From Salipiger thiooxidans (GTDB lineage Bacteria > Pseudomonadota > Alphaproteobacteria > Rhodobacterales > Rhodobacteraceae): DNA of 64,000 bases. The stretch's first letter is position 1; each line of letters starts with the position of its first letter. This document shows, piece after piece, positions 33,601-41,436 of this stretch. The notes below the pieces were generated by a model that worked only from the letters and a program-made list of their open reading frames with translations, was not told where the DNA came from and did not search any database. The stretch covers positions 1 through 64,000 of the forward strand of contig NZ_FNAV01000012.1 in assembly GCF_900102075.1 (NCBI RefSeq), given 5' to 3'. Both the position numbers and the translations under genes were made by a program.

Positions 33601-33741
33601 GGTCGCGCGCAGGGCGGTCAGCTCGGCGTCGAGATCCGCACTGTCGAGCGCCACGTCTCCCGCCGGGCTCCACCCGGTCACTGCCCGTCGCAGCAGGGTG
33701 ATTCCGTCGGACGAAAGGGAAAGCGCGAAATTCGGTACCAT
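30670..33741 (-). CDS. Large membrane-spanning protein with GspC/PilP-like C-terminus
   Basis: 1023 residues. Residues about 1-150 look like a compact cytoplasmic domain similar in pattern to the GspL/PilM actin-like fold (VLLILPNEQIRYLDLAAPG, then a Glu/Ala-rich helix). A very long Pro/Ala/Glu-rich region (about 180-510) leads to one membrane span (about 535-556), a second disordered region, and a C-terminal beta domain (about 945-1023; INLIGVFGTPSSRRALVRLS and VKVGDRLDGGRVAAIGDTEL) resembling the GspC homology region or PilP. It may link cytoplasmic and periplasmic parts of an envelope machine. No pilus or secretion genes lie nearby. The domain matches are inferences. Confidence 0.65.
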   Translation of the reverse strand: MVPNFALSLSSDGITLLRRAVTGWSPAGDVALDSADLDAELTALRATAEQLSPEGAQVLLILPNEQIRYLDLAAPGDPAQQEAAVQAALDGATPYAVDELVCDWSTDGERLFAAAVARETLEEAAGFVSAHGFVPVGFTAMAPDGAFTGAPFFGAAPGWTGVPPDRLPQPVRIVAAAPVLPWRRGAQTAPRDAAPVAPARPEAEAVPEVSAAPAKLAPTPDAAAETPAPETVPTDPSAERPAPVSETAPTERATRTPATTPATPPTENAAETDTPAPESLPTERAAAAPTPPAAPHKQDAAPSSPRDNAPEPALPGDAAEPAPLPDPDQRVRFAQGVFGPGGNARADTTPAEPGETALTRPLVSAAATGAAPRVADPAGARPDPAPSFSTMRATRDIPEAPAAPVPQAAAPAGAPAPKLRPSPPPEPAADPTPAPRKKPAAPKRARNGAKAAAASAPRPQPAPPPVPQPAPETAAEPRDGLRVAALRRSRNEDPGPPVTASAAGTAAIDPDEERRRMTVFGARRDEQIGGKPRFLGLMLTVVLLLFLAAVAAWASVFLEDGISRFFRPDEPAAAAIATSEAPDDAALGDGVAIADEPEAAADAAETLADEGMDVAALLPPDGDAAPVPTQPLPAEPTGQSPSADEAAARYAATGIWERAPSAPHHPQTDSVDDLYIASVDPKVGQYDAVALPPAGTLNDDVALEPVRLPPGPDVRFDLDENGLVRATPEGAISPDGIRVFTGPPPQIPPQRSPAGPADEAAPIAPTARPEAPASGGEETGSEETGAATSDAASTDTASAEPGNPLAQSRPQPRPGDLVEQAERATLGGNSFAELAGKRPIERPAAISEAAQQQAEAAMAEAIAQQVAATVDTPPEPEAEPEAEADEIVAEVPVGTRLAVASSIQPKNRPRDIDTIVKRTESEPVRTASAATVRAQPAAPRIPQNSSVAGAATVKNQINLRQINLIGVFGTPSSRRALVRLSNGRLQNVKVGDRLDGGRVAAIGDTELQLNKNGRNVVLRMPNG

Positions 33742-33910
33742 GGCCGATCTCTATCACTGCTCAAGTGCTTGTGGGAGTCCCATGACGCCCGATGCCCGGC
33801 TGTAGCGGCTCTTTGCCGAGCCAGTGGGCGCCTGCGGGACGGGGCCTTGAAGACCTCTTCTAGAGGTTCGATGTTACCTGAGATTGAGCATGTTTGAAGG
33901 AGTATTTTCC

Positions 33911-34606
33911 ATGCGTCGTTTCGTTCTCGCCGTCCTCTGTGCCGCGGCGCTGCCTCTTGCCGCAATTGCGCAGGAGCAGGGCCCGCAGATCACCGTCACC
34001 GGCGAGGGCCGCGCGGCCGCGGTTCCGGACATGGCCACGGTCACCCTTGGCGTCACCGCGCAGGATGCCGATGCCGGTGCTGCCATGGCCGAGACCAAAC
34101 GCGTCGCGGGCGCCATCCTCGACCGGCTCGAGGGCATGGGCATCGAGGCGCGCGACCGCCAGACCTCGGATCTCGGGCTGCAGCCGGTCTGGAGCAACTA
34201 CCGTGACGACCGCGCGCAGGAGATCACCGGCTACGAGGCGAGCAACCGGCTCACGGTGCGGGTGCGCGACCTTGCCCAGCTGGGTGACGTACTGGGCGCG
34301 GTGACCGAGGACGGCGCCAACCGGCTCTCGGGGCTGAGCTTCGGCCTGCAGGACCCGGACCCGGTGGAAGAGGAAGCCCGGCGCGACGCGGTGGCCGACG
34401 CCATGCAGCGGGCGCGGGTGCTGGCCGAGGCCGCGGGCGTGACGCTTGGGCCGGTGCTGTCGATCAGCGAATCCGGCGGCGGCTACGCGCCCGAGCCGAT
34501 GATGATGATGGAGGCGCGCGACAAGTCGGTGCCGGTGGCCGCGGGCGAAACCGTGCTGGCGGCGCGGGTGACCATGGTCTTCTCGCTCGGCGAAGGCGAC
34601 CAGTGA
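33911..34606 (+). CDS. SIMPL-domain (DUF541) periplasmic protein
   Basis: 231 residues from ATG 33911 (AAGGAG 8 bases upstream; the ATG at 33884 precedes that site). A Sec signal peptide (1-20, ending AIAQ) is followed by the SIMPL/DUF541 domain (ITVTGEGRAAAVPDMATVTL, then a repeated alpha-beta pattern). Members are exported and linked to stress or lipid defence in some bacteria; the activity is unknown. It overlaps the MOSC gene by GTGA. Confidence 0.85.
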   Translation: MRRFVLAVLCAAALPLAAIAQEQGPQITVTGEGRAAAVPDMATVTLGVTAQDADAGAAMAETKRVAGAILDRLEGMGIEARDRQTSDLGLQPVWSNYRDDRAQEITGYEASNRLTVRVRDLAQLGDVLGAVTEDGANRLSGLSFGLQDPDPVEEEARRDAVADAMQRARVLAEAAGVTLGPVLSISESGGGYAPEPMMMMEARDKSVPVAAGETVLAARVTMVFSLGEGDQ

Positions 34607-35139
34607 CCGAAGTCGTGGCCGTTGCGCGGGACGCCGCGCACCGGTTCTCGAAGCAGCTCTGCCCCGGGATCGTGCTGATCGCGGGGCAGGGGGTCGAGGG
34701 TGACGCCCATCGCGGCGTCACCGTGCAGCACCGGTCGCGGGTGGCGCAGGACCCGACCCAGCCCAACCTGCGGCAGGTCCACCTGCTCGCCGCCGAGCTG
34801 CTCGACGAGCTCAATGCCAAGGGCTACGACGTGGGCCCCGGCGAGATGGGCGAGAACGTGACGACCCGCGGCATCGACCTGCTGGCACTGCCGCGCGGGA
34901 CCCGGCTGGCGCTCGGGGAGGCCGAGGTCGAGGTGACCGGCCTGCGCAACCCCTGCGCGCAGATCTCGGGTTTCCGCTCGGGGCTCCTGTCGGAGGTGCT
35001 GATGCGCACGCCGGAAGGCGGTCTGGTGCGACGGGCGGGGATCATGGCGGTGGTCACCCGTGGCGGGGCGGTGACGCCCGGCGACGCGATCGCGGTCAAG
35101 CTGCCGGCCGCGCCGCACCTGCCGCTCGAACGGGTCTGA
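34603..35139 (+). CDS. MOSC-domain protein
   Basis: 178 residues from GTG 34603 in the stop overlap. The fold pattern (GVEGDAHRG, HLLAAELLDEL, GEMGENVTTRGIDL, NPCAQI) is the MOSC domain of molybdenum-cofactor sulfurases, with the conserved Cys in NPC. It probably carries sulfur for a molybdoenzyme, or reduces N-hydroxylated compounds like YiiM; the partner is not in the window. Confidence 0.85.
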   Translation: MTEVVAVARDAAHRFSKQLCPGIVLIAGQGVEGDAHRGVTVQHRSRVAQDPTQPNLRQVHLLAAELLDELNAKGYDVGPGEMGENVTTRGIDLLALPRGTRLALGEAEVEVTGLRNPCAQISGFRSGLLSEVLMRTPEGGLVRRAGIMAVVTRGGAVTPGDAIAVKLPAAPHLPLERV

Positions 35140-35173
35140 GCGTCGTCGTCATCGCGGATCCGCAAATCCCCGG

Positions 35174-35206
35174 AAAAGCAAAGGGCCCGGCGCTGCCGCC
35201 GGGCCC
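35174..35206 (-). terminator. Terminator of metY
   Basis: Perfect 10-bp arms GGGCCCGGCG/CGCCGGGCCC around CTGC (35183-35206), followed on the minus strand by TTTGCTTTT. It lies 7 bases after the metY stop and may also serve the convergent MOSC gene. Confidence 0.85.
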
Positions 35207-35212
35207 GGCCGG

Positions 35213-36490
35213 TCATCCGGCGTTCTTCAGCGCCTGGTCGAGGTCGGCGATCAGGTCGTCCGGGTCCTCGATCCCGATCGAGATCCGCACCACGTTCGGT
35301 GCGGCCCCGGCGGCGATCTGCTGCTCTTCGGAGAGCTGGCGGTGCGTGGTCGAGGCCGAGTGGATCACCAGGCTCCGGGCATCGCCGAGGTTGGCGACGT
35401 GGCTGAAGATCTCGAGCCCGTCGACGAATTTCAGGCAGCTCTCGTAGCCGCCCTTCAGCGCCACTGTGAACAGCCCGCCCGCGCCGTTGGGACAGATCCG
35501 CGCCACCCGGTCGTTGTAGGGCGACGAGGGCAGGCCCGCGTAGGTCACCTGCGCCACCGCCGGGTGGTTCTCGAGCCACGAGGCCACGCGCACCGCGTTC
35601 TCCACGTGCTTCTGCATCCGCAGCGACAGGGTCTCGATGCCCATCAGCGTGTAATGGGCGCCCTGCGGGTTCATCGTCATCCCGAGGTCACGCAGCCCCA
35701 CGGCGATGGAATGGAAGGTGAAGGCCAGCCCGCCGAAGGTCTCGTGGAACTTCAGCCCGTGGTAGGCGGGCTCGGGATCGGCGAGCGAGGGGAACTTGCC
35801 CGAGGCGGACCAGTCGAACTTGCCGGAATCCACCACCGCGCCGCCGGTCACCGTGCCGTTGCCGGTCATGTACTTGGTCAGCGAGTGCACCACCAGCGTC
35901 GCGCCATGCTCGATGGGGCGGCAGAGGTAGGGCGTGGCCGAAGTGTTGTCGACGATGAGCGGCAGCCCGGCGCGGTCGGCGATGGCTGCCACCGCGTCGA
36001 GGTCGGTGACGTAGCCGCCCGGGTTGGCGATGCTCTCGCAGAAGATCGCGCGGGTGTTCTCGTCGATGGCGCCCTCGATGGCGGCGGGGTCGTCGAAATC
36101 GACGAAGCTGCAGGACCAGCCGAAGCGTTTGATGGTCTGGCTGAACTGGGTGATCGTGCCACCGTAGAGCCGCGTCGAGGCGACGATGTTCAGCCCCGGG
36201 CCCATCAGCGGGAACAGCGCCATGATCTGCGCCGCGTGGCCGGAAGAGACGCAGACCGCCCCGGCACCGCCCTCGAGCGTCGCGACCCGCTCCTGCAGCG
36301 CCGCCACCGTCGGGTTGGTGAGGCGCGAGTAGATGTAGCCCACCTCCTGAAGGTTGAAGAGCGCCGCGGCGTGATCCGCATCGCGGAAGACATAGGCGGT
36401 GGTCTGGTAGATCGGGGTCTGACGTGCGCCGGTCGCCGGATCGGGGCGCGCGCCCGCGTGAACCTGCAACGTGTCGAAGCCGTGAGTCAT
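35213..36490 (-). CDS. metY: O-acetylhomoserine sulfhydrylase (PLP enzyme)
   Basis: 425 residues of the Cys/Met-metabolism PLP family. The PLP Lys is Lys206 (VVHSLTKYMTGNG); YSRLTNPTVAALQERVATLE and the long insert before SLADPEPAYHGLKFHETFG are typical of MetY rather than MetB/MetZ. It makes homocysteine from O-acetylhomoserine and sulfide in methionine synthesis. Methionine gamma-lyase is a less likely option. It stands alone with its own terminator. The 296 bases upstream (36491-36786) hold nothing recognisable. Confidence 0.9.
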   Translation of the reverse strand: MTHGFDTLQVHAGARPDPATGARQTPIYQTTAYVFRDADHAAALFNLQEVGYIYSRLTNPTVAALQERVATLEGGAGAVCVSSGHAAQIMALFPLMGPGLNIVASTRLYGGTITQFSQTIKRFGWSCSFVDFDDPAAIEGAIDENTRAIFCESIANPGGYVTDLDAVAAIADRAGLPLIVDNTSATPYLCRPIEHGATLVVHSLTKYMTGNGTVTGGAVVDSGKFDWSASGKFPSLADPEPAYHGLKFHETFGGLAFTFHSIAVGLRDLGMTMNPQGAHYTLMGIETLSLRMQKHVENAVRVASWLENHPAVAQVTYAGLPSSPYNDRVARICPNGAGGLFTVALKGGYESCLKFVDGLEIFSHVANLGDARSLVIHSASTTHRQLSEEQQIAAGAAPNVVRISIGIEDPDDLIADLDQALKNAG

Positions 36491-36786
36491 CGAGTCCTCC
36501 CTCTGGATTCCCTGCCCGAAAGGGTTAGGACATTGTGGCCCGGCTCACAACAGGCGGCTTGGTCGCGGGGGGGCGGCTGGGGGCTTGGGTGTTGCGGCAT
36601 GGCCGTGAGCAGGCGTTGGCGCGGGCGTTGTGGCGACAGGGCGCGCGTGGACCCTACGCGCCGCGCGCACCGCAGCCCGACCGGCGCACACGGCTCCGGC
36701 GTCCTCACAGCCCCCGCCGAAGCGCCCCAGGCACGGCGCCATCCCGAAGCCAGCGCCCGCGCGGCATCGCCTCAGGCGGGCGCCGC

Positions 36787-37938
36787 TCAGGCCTGCTCCA
36801 GCACCTCGACGCAAAGCACCGTCGGCAGGTGCCGCGCGATCTCCTGCCAGCTGTCGCCCTCGTCGGCACTGGCGAAGACCGAGCCGGTGTTGGTGCCGAA
36901 ATAGACGCCGGCGGGCTCGGCGTGGTCGGTGGCCATGGCCTGCCGCAACACGGTGAAAAAACACGATTGCTGCGGCAGCCCGTCGCGGCAGGCGTGCCAG
37001 CTCTCGCCGCCATCGCGCGAGCGCCAGACCGCGGCGCTGGCCTCGGGCGGGTAGCGGCCCTCGGTGTCGCCGTTCAGCGGCAGCGTCCAGATCGTCCCGG
37101 GGTCGCGCGGGTGCACCCCGATGGGAAAGCCGAAGGTCGAGGGCAGCCCGTCGGTGATCTCGTCCCAGCTGCGCCCGCCATCGCGCGAGCGGAAGACGCC
37201 GTGGTGGTTCTGCTGGTAGAGCATGTCGCCGTCGCCCGGCGCGTGCTGGAGGTTGTGCACGCAATGGCCGGTCTCGATGCCGTCCCCGGACGCCGGGTGG
37301 CTCGACGGCGTCGCCGGGGCGTTGGAGCGGCGGTTGCGGCGCTCCCATGTGTCGCCGCCGTCCTCCGAGGCGAAGACCCCCGCCGCCGAGATCGCCACCC
37401 AGATCTTCTCGGGCGCGTCGTGCACGGTGACGATGCTGTGCAGCGTGAGCCCCGCCGCCCCGGGCTGCCAGCTGTCCGACGAGGGGTGATCGGCGAGCCC
37501 GGCCATCTCGTCCCAGGTCTCGCCGCCATCGGTGCTGCGGAAGAGCCGCGCGGGCTTGGACCCGGCGTACAGCGCCTGGGGCGTGTGGCGCACCGACCAG
37601 AGCGCGTCGAGCCGCCCGGTGAAAGGGGCGGGGGGCTGCGCGGTGACGCCCAGCAGCTTCGCCGTGTCGGGGTCGTTGCGCACCCAGTCGTCCATCTGCC
37701 CGTCGGCGAGCTTGGCCAGCGTCCAGTCCGTGCCGTCGCCGCTGCGCCAGACCCCGGCGCCGAACCAGTCGTTGCCGCCCACCGCCCAGATCCGCCCGGT
37801 CTGCGGGTCGCCGCCCATGTGGTTGATCGGCCAGCCGTCGCAGAATGGCCCCGCGACCGACCAGCCGTCGCCCTCGGGCGTGCCGGAGAGCAGGAAGGCG
37901 CCCTTGGTGGTGCCGACGAGGACGGTCACGTGGGTCAT
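36787..37938 (-). CDS. BNR/Asp-box beta-propeller protein
   Basis: 383 residues from ATG 37938 (GGAG upstream). At least five Asp-boxes are visible (STDGGETW, SEDGGDTW, SRDGGRSW, SRDGGESW, SADEGDSW), so it should fold as a propeller of the sialidase/photosystem-stability-factor superfamily. There is no signal peptide, so it is probably cytoplasmic. Members are often labelled exo-alpha-sialidase, but sialidase catalytic residues cannot be shown here. Confidence 0.75.
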   Translation of the reverse strand: MTHVTVLVGTTKGAFLLSGTPEGDGWSVAGPFCDGWPINHMGGDPQTGRIWAVGGNDWFGAGVWRSGDGTDWTLAKLADGQMDDWVRNDPDTAKLLGVTAQPPAPFTGRLDALWSVRHTPQALYAGSKPARLFRSTDGGETWDEMAGLADHPSSDSWQPGAAGLTLHSIVTVHDAPEKIWVAISAAGVFASEDGGDTWERRNRRSNAPATPSSHPASGDGIETGHCVHNLQHAPGDGDMLYQQNHHGVFRSRDGGRSWDEITDGLPSTFGFPIGVHPRDPGTIWTLPLNGDTEGRYPPEASAAVWRSRDGGESWHACRDGLPQQSCFFTVLRQAMATDHAEPAGVYFGTNTGSVFASADEGDSWQEIARHLPTVLCVEVLEQA

Positions 37939-38068
37939 TTTTTTGGGCTCCGAATGCGCATGGCGAAAATATGATGATATCAACCTATCACGAGCTGACA
38001 GATTCGCGGAACGCGTTTTCGGATCACCGGCGAGGTGCCGCCGTCTTGCTCTGCGCGGGGCGGGCGCC

Positions 38069-39070
38069 TCAGCGCATCCAGAGGCCCTCGCGCTTGAGCC
38101 GGTTGCGGATCGCCTGTTCGCGCCGGGGCAGATCGTCGCGATCGAAGAGCGCCCGCGCCTTCGCGCCGCGCCCCTGGTAGACCATGCGCCGGATCGGCAC
38201 GTACTGCTTCAGCACCTGCCGGACCCGGTGCGGCGCGGCAATCTCCTCGAGCCGCTGCACCACCGCGTCGGCCTCGCGGGCGTAGAGCAGCGGCAGCGCG
38301 CGGTAGTGGCAGGTGACCGCGCCATCAAGCAGCCCCTCGGGCAGCGCGTCGCGCCCGCCGCCGAACGCGTGGATCACCAGCGGCAGCGCGATCTGGTCGA
38401 GCCACGGGTCGAGGCTCTGGCACACCAGCTCCGGCGGTGGGTCGTCGCGGATCTCGAGCGCGTAGTCGAGGAAGCGCTGCCCGAAGCGGCGGGGGCATTC
38501 GTAGAAGAAGAAGCCCGCGTTCAAGTAGAGGTAGCGGCGCCAGTGCTCCTCGGGCCAGCCGGTGTCGAGGGAGCTTTCGAAATCGAGCCCGAAGCGGTCG
38601 TAGAGCGATGTCCAGATCGCGGTGTAGCCGGGGCCGTAAAGCTCGATCTGTGGCCACGTGCCCTCGCGGCGGAGCGAGGCGCCGGGCCGGGCGAAATCGA
38701 AGGGCACGGAGGCGAGATCGCCAAGCACCAGCGTGTCGGTGTCGAAGAACACGAAGGGCTCGCCCTCGGGCAGGGCGGCAAGCGCCTCGATCTTGTTGCC
38801 GTAGGGATAGGCCTGCCCGAAGTGGCGGCTCTCGAAGGGCAGGAAGATGGCGCCGTGCGCGCTGAGAAGCTCCCGCACCTCGGCATCGAGGATGCGCGGG
38901 TTCTGCGACCAGAGCGGACCGGGCTGCGGCTCGGCCACGAAGAGCCGCACCTGATCGCGCGGGGTCGCGTGGGCGAGCGACAGGGCGAAGAGCAGCGCCT
39001 CGTACTGCAGCCGCCCCGCCTGTCCGACGATCATCACGTTGAGCGGTTGCGCCCGCGCCGGTGCTGTCAT
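38069..39070 (-). CDS. Glycosyltransferase-like protein (GT-A fold)
   Basis: 333 residues. A nucleotide-binding start (LNVMIVGQAGRLQYEALLFA) and the metal-binding DxD motif in FVFFDTDTLVLGD near residue 110 point to a GT-A/GT8-like transferase; LNAGFFFYECPRRF resembles the acceptor-side motif of such enzymes. Donor and acceptor sugars are unknown. It stands alone between the propeller and hydrolase genes. Confidence 0.7.
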   Translation of the reverse strand: MTAPARAQPLNVMIVGQAGRLQYEALLFALSLAHATPRDQVRLFVAEPQPGPLWSQNPRILDAEVRELLSAHGAIFLPFESRHFGQAYPYGNKIEALAALPEGEPFVFFDTDTLVLGDLASVPFDFARPGASLRREGTWPQIELYGPGYTAIWTSLYDRFGLDFESSLDTGWPEEHWRRYLYLNAGFFFYECPRRFGQRFLDYALEIRDDPPPELVCQSLDPWLDQIALPLVIHAFGGGRDALPEGLLDGAVTCHYRALPLLYAREADAVVQRLEEIAAPHRVRQVLKQYVPIRRMVYQGRGAKARALFDRDDLPRREQAIRNRLKREGLWMR

Positions 39071-39142
39071 GCCCCCCGCCTGCCTCGTGTCCTGCGGTGT
39101 TTTCCCGCCATCATAGGCCGCCGAAGGGCGCGGGCCGCGCCG

Positions 39143-39835
39143 TCAGATCTCGATGGCTTCGAGAACCTCGGGCTCGATCACCTTCACCCCGGGCAGGCCC
39201 GCGGCCAGCGCCTCGGCGGATTGCTCGAGCGCGTCGAAGGTGCGGTAGTGCATGGGGATCACGGTCTTGAAGTCGAAGTAGGTCTTCGCCGCCCAGGCCG
39301 CCGCCTTCATGTCCATGGTGTAATAGCCGCCCGCCGAGAGCATGCCGATGTCCGGCTTGTGATAGGCGCCGATCCACGCCATGTCGGCCATGATCGTGGT
39401 GTCGCCCGAGAAATAGATCGTGTGGCCCTCGCCCTCGATGATGAAGCCGGTCTCCATGCCGGTGTAGACGGGCTTGTCGTCCACGGTCATCGACGAGCTG
39501 TGCGAGGCGGGCACCATGGTGATCTTGACCTCGCCGAAGGCGATGGTGCCGCCCTTGTTGAAGGCGTGGCCAGCGTTGGCGCCCTGGCTTTCCAGCAGGC
39601 CGATCAGTTCGAAGATGCCGGAGACCGGCAGGCCGGTGTCCTTCGAGATCTGCACCACGTCGGAGCTGTGGTCGAAGTGGCCGTGGGTCATGAGGATCTG
39701 CGTCGCGCCCTCGAGCGCCTCTGCCTTGCGGTCCTCGGGCATCATGGGGTTGCCGTTGAGCCAGGGGTCGATGAGCAGCACCTGATCCGCGATCTCGAAG
39801 CGGAAGGAGCCGTGGCCGAGCCAGATGATCTTCAT
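39143..39835 (-). CDS. Metal-dependent hydrolase, UPF0173 / MBL-fold
   Basis: 230 residues of the metallo-beta-lactamase fold. The HGHFDHSSD motif carries metal ligands His51, His53, Asp55 and His56; PASHSS, SGDTT and MHYRTFDA supply the others. The family is UlaG/UPF0173-like; the substrate is unknown. ATG 39835 is supported by the family start MKIIWLGHGSF. Confidence 0.88.
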   Translation of the reverse strand: MKIIWLGHGSFRFEIADQVLLIDPWLNGNPMMPEDRKAEALEGATQILMTHGHFDHSSDVVQISKDTGLPVSGIFELIGLLESQGANAGHAFNKGGTIAFGEVKITMVPASHSSSMTVDDKPVYTGMETGFIIEGEGHTIYFSGDTTIMADMAWIGAYHKPDIGMLSAGGYYTMDMKAAAWAAKTYFDFKTVIPMHYRTFDALEQSAEALAAGLPGVKVIEPEVLEAIEI

Positions 39836-39895
39836 GGGGGAATCCTCCGGTTGCGTGTTCCGGCCCGACGGTAGCGCAACTTTGCGGGGGGTAAA

Positions 39896-40006
39896 GGGGG
39901 CGCTGCCCCCATCTGCCTGCGGCAGACTCCCCCGGGATATTTATGGCCACTGGAAGACGGGGCGTTCAGACGGGGCGTGTTTTCCAATGGCCCCAAATAT
40001 CCCCGC
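39896..40006. repeat. Dispersed hairpin-core repeat, variant copy 6, with an inverted partner
   Basis: Plus strand: hairpin A GGGGG-CGCTG-CCCCC (39896-39910), hairpin B TCTGCC-TGC-GGCAGA (39912-39926), then a different core, GGGATATTTATGGCCACTGG (39934-39953) followed by AAGA. At 39980-40006 the same core recurs inverted, giving an imperfect inverted repeat about 75 bases long. It lies between the hydrolase and ampD genes, both on the minus strand. Confidence 0.75.
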
Positions 40007-40054
40007 CGGAGGCAGGCACGAGGCCGCGAACACGCGGACCGCCGGGTCTTTTCG

Positions 40055-40714
40055 TCAGGCCGCCGGCCAGGCGCGGGCAAGCCCCGCCATCAGGGCGCGG
40101 TCGGTCAGGTCGAGCGGGCCGCTGGCGCCGGGCCGGAACCGGTCGCGGAAGGCGGCGAGCAGGGCGTCGTGCTGGTCGGGGGTGAAGCGGTAGCCGAAGC
40201 TTCGGGCGTCGGTGTGGAAATCGCCGGGTGCGCCCGCATCGGCGCGGATCGCGAGGCCGCGCCGCGCGAGCCGTGCCCAGTCGAACCGCGGGCCGGGGTC
40301 GATCTTGCGCCCCGGCGCCATGTCGGAATGGCCGATCACCCGCTCGGGCGGGATCTGCCAGCGCCCGAGGATGTCCGCGAGCAGCGGCTCGAGCGCCGCC
40401 ATCTGGGGCTCGGGGAAGGGCTCCTTGCCGGTGTTGGCAATCTCGATGCCGATGGAGCGCGAATTCACCTCCTCGACGCTGCCCCAGGCCCCGAGGCCCG
40501 CGTGCCAGGCCCGCATGTCCTCGCGGACCAGCTGCCAGCAGGTGCCGTCACGCGCGATGACGTAATGGGCCGAGACTTCGGAGACGGGGTTGCAGAGCCA
40601 GTCGCGCGCCGCCTCGGCGCCGGCCATGGCGGTGTAGTGCAGCACGACCATGTCCGGCGCCGCGCCAAGCCGGCGCGGGCCGAAATTGTCGCTGGGGTGC
40701 CAGAGCGGCGTCAG
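40055..40714 (-). CDS. ampD: N-acetylmuramoyl-L-alanine amidase (AmpD-like), possible CTG start
   Basis: A zinc amidase that cuts the lactyl-amide bond of muropeptides during peptidoglycan recycling. Metal-ligand motifs VVLHYTAM, VIGHSDMAPGRKIDPG and the Tyr/Glu environment (GIEIANTG) are present. The first ATG (40651) would drop the conserved lead-in HPSDNFGPRR. That segment is open back to a CTG at 40714, which overlaps the upstream stop as CTGA; no ATG, GTG or TTG lies between. The start is therefore taken as CTG with translational coupling, giving 219 residues. The ATG start remains possible. Confidence 0.8.
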   Translation of the reverse strand: MTPLWHPSDNFGPRRLGAAPDMVVLHYTAMAGAEAARDWLCNPVSEVSAHYVIARDGTCWQLVREDMRAWHAGLGAWGSVEEVNSRSIGIEIANTGKEPFPEPQMAALEPLLADILGRWQIPPERVIGHSDMAPGRKIDPGPRFDWARLARRGLAIRADAGAPGDFHTDARSFGYRFTPDQHDALLAAFRDRFRPGASGPLDLTDRALMAGLARAWPAA

Positions 40715-41403
40715 CCGCCGCGCGCCGCGCGGAAGGGCGCGGGGTCCCAGGCGCAGGCGAAGCCGTCGCCATCGGGGTCGAGCCCCTTGCGGTCCCGCTG
40801 CGGGCCGCCGCCCGCGAGGAAGGCTTCCTGCGCGAGGTCGGACGAGTTGTACTGCCCGCAGGCGCGCCCGATGCGGTTGCCGTCATAGCGCCCCGAGCGC
40901 TCGTAGAGCGGTGTGCCTACCGGGTTGGTGGTCTGCAGCGCGTAGGCCACGATATTGGGGCTGTTGCTGTCCGGGCGCGGCGGCAGCTGCGTCGGCGTCA
41001 CAACCTGATACTGCGCCCGGTTCTGGGCGATCAGCGCCGCGTCGTCCTGGATGTCGCGCTCGGCCGAGACCGCCTCGAAGCTGTTCTCGTTCGAGATCCC
41101 GGCGGAGTTGGTGACCATCTGCGGCGCGGCATTGGAGGGTGAGGCCTGCAGCGGCGCCACGCCCGAGTTCTGCGCCGCGGCGGTGGCGGCCGCCTGCGTC
41201 TCGAGGCTGTTGCCGTCGAGGGTGCTGGTCTCGACCGCGGTTGGCGGTTGAACGGTCAGCTGGGTGTTCTGAGCCTCCTGCTGCGAGCGGTACTGCTGCT
41301 CGCCGTAGTCCTGGAACCCGACCCCTGCACCGCTGTCGGGCATGTTCGATGCACATCCCGCCAGCGCCAGCGCCGCCACTCCGCAAAGGAAAACCGTTCT
41401 CAT
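40711..41403 (-). CDS. Lipoprotein with excalibur-type C-terminus
   Basis: 230 residues. Signal with lipobox ALAGC (Cys17), then a long Gln/Ala/Thr-rich low-complexity region (about 25-130), then a C-terminal segment with DPDGDGFACAWDP, the calcium-binding-like excalibur motif. It is probably an envelope lipoprotein. It is directly upstream of ampD, overlapping its CTG, which suggests a shared cell-wall role. The function itself is not known. Confidence 0.7.
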   Translation of the reverse strand: MRTVFLCGVAALALAGCASNMPDSGAGVGFQDYGEQQYRSQQEAQNTQLTVQPPTAVETSTLDGNSLETQAAATAAAQNSGVAPLQASPSNAAPQMVTNSAGISNENSFEAVSAERDIQDDAALIAQNRAQYQVVTPTQLPPRPDSNSPNIVAYALQTTNPVGTPLYERSGRYDGNRIGRACGQYNSSDLAQEAFLAGGGPQRDRKGLDPDGDGFACAWDPAPFRAARGG

Positions 41404-41436
41404 GTCGATATCGTCACCCTTCCTGTCCGTGCGTTC

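Noticed and set aside
30661-33897. The 1023-residue protein as translation initiation factor IF-2
   Set aside because: Long Pro/Ala/Glu-rich regions can draw that label, but no GTPase motifs (G1-G5) are present.
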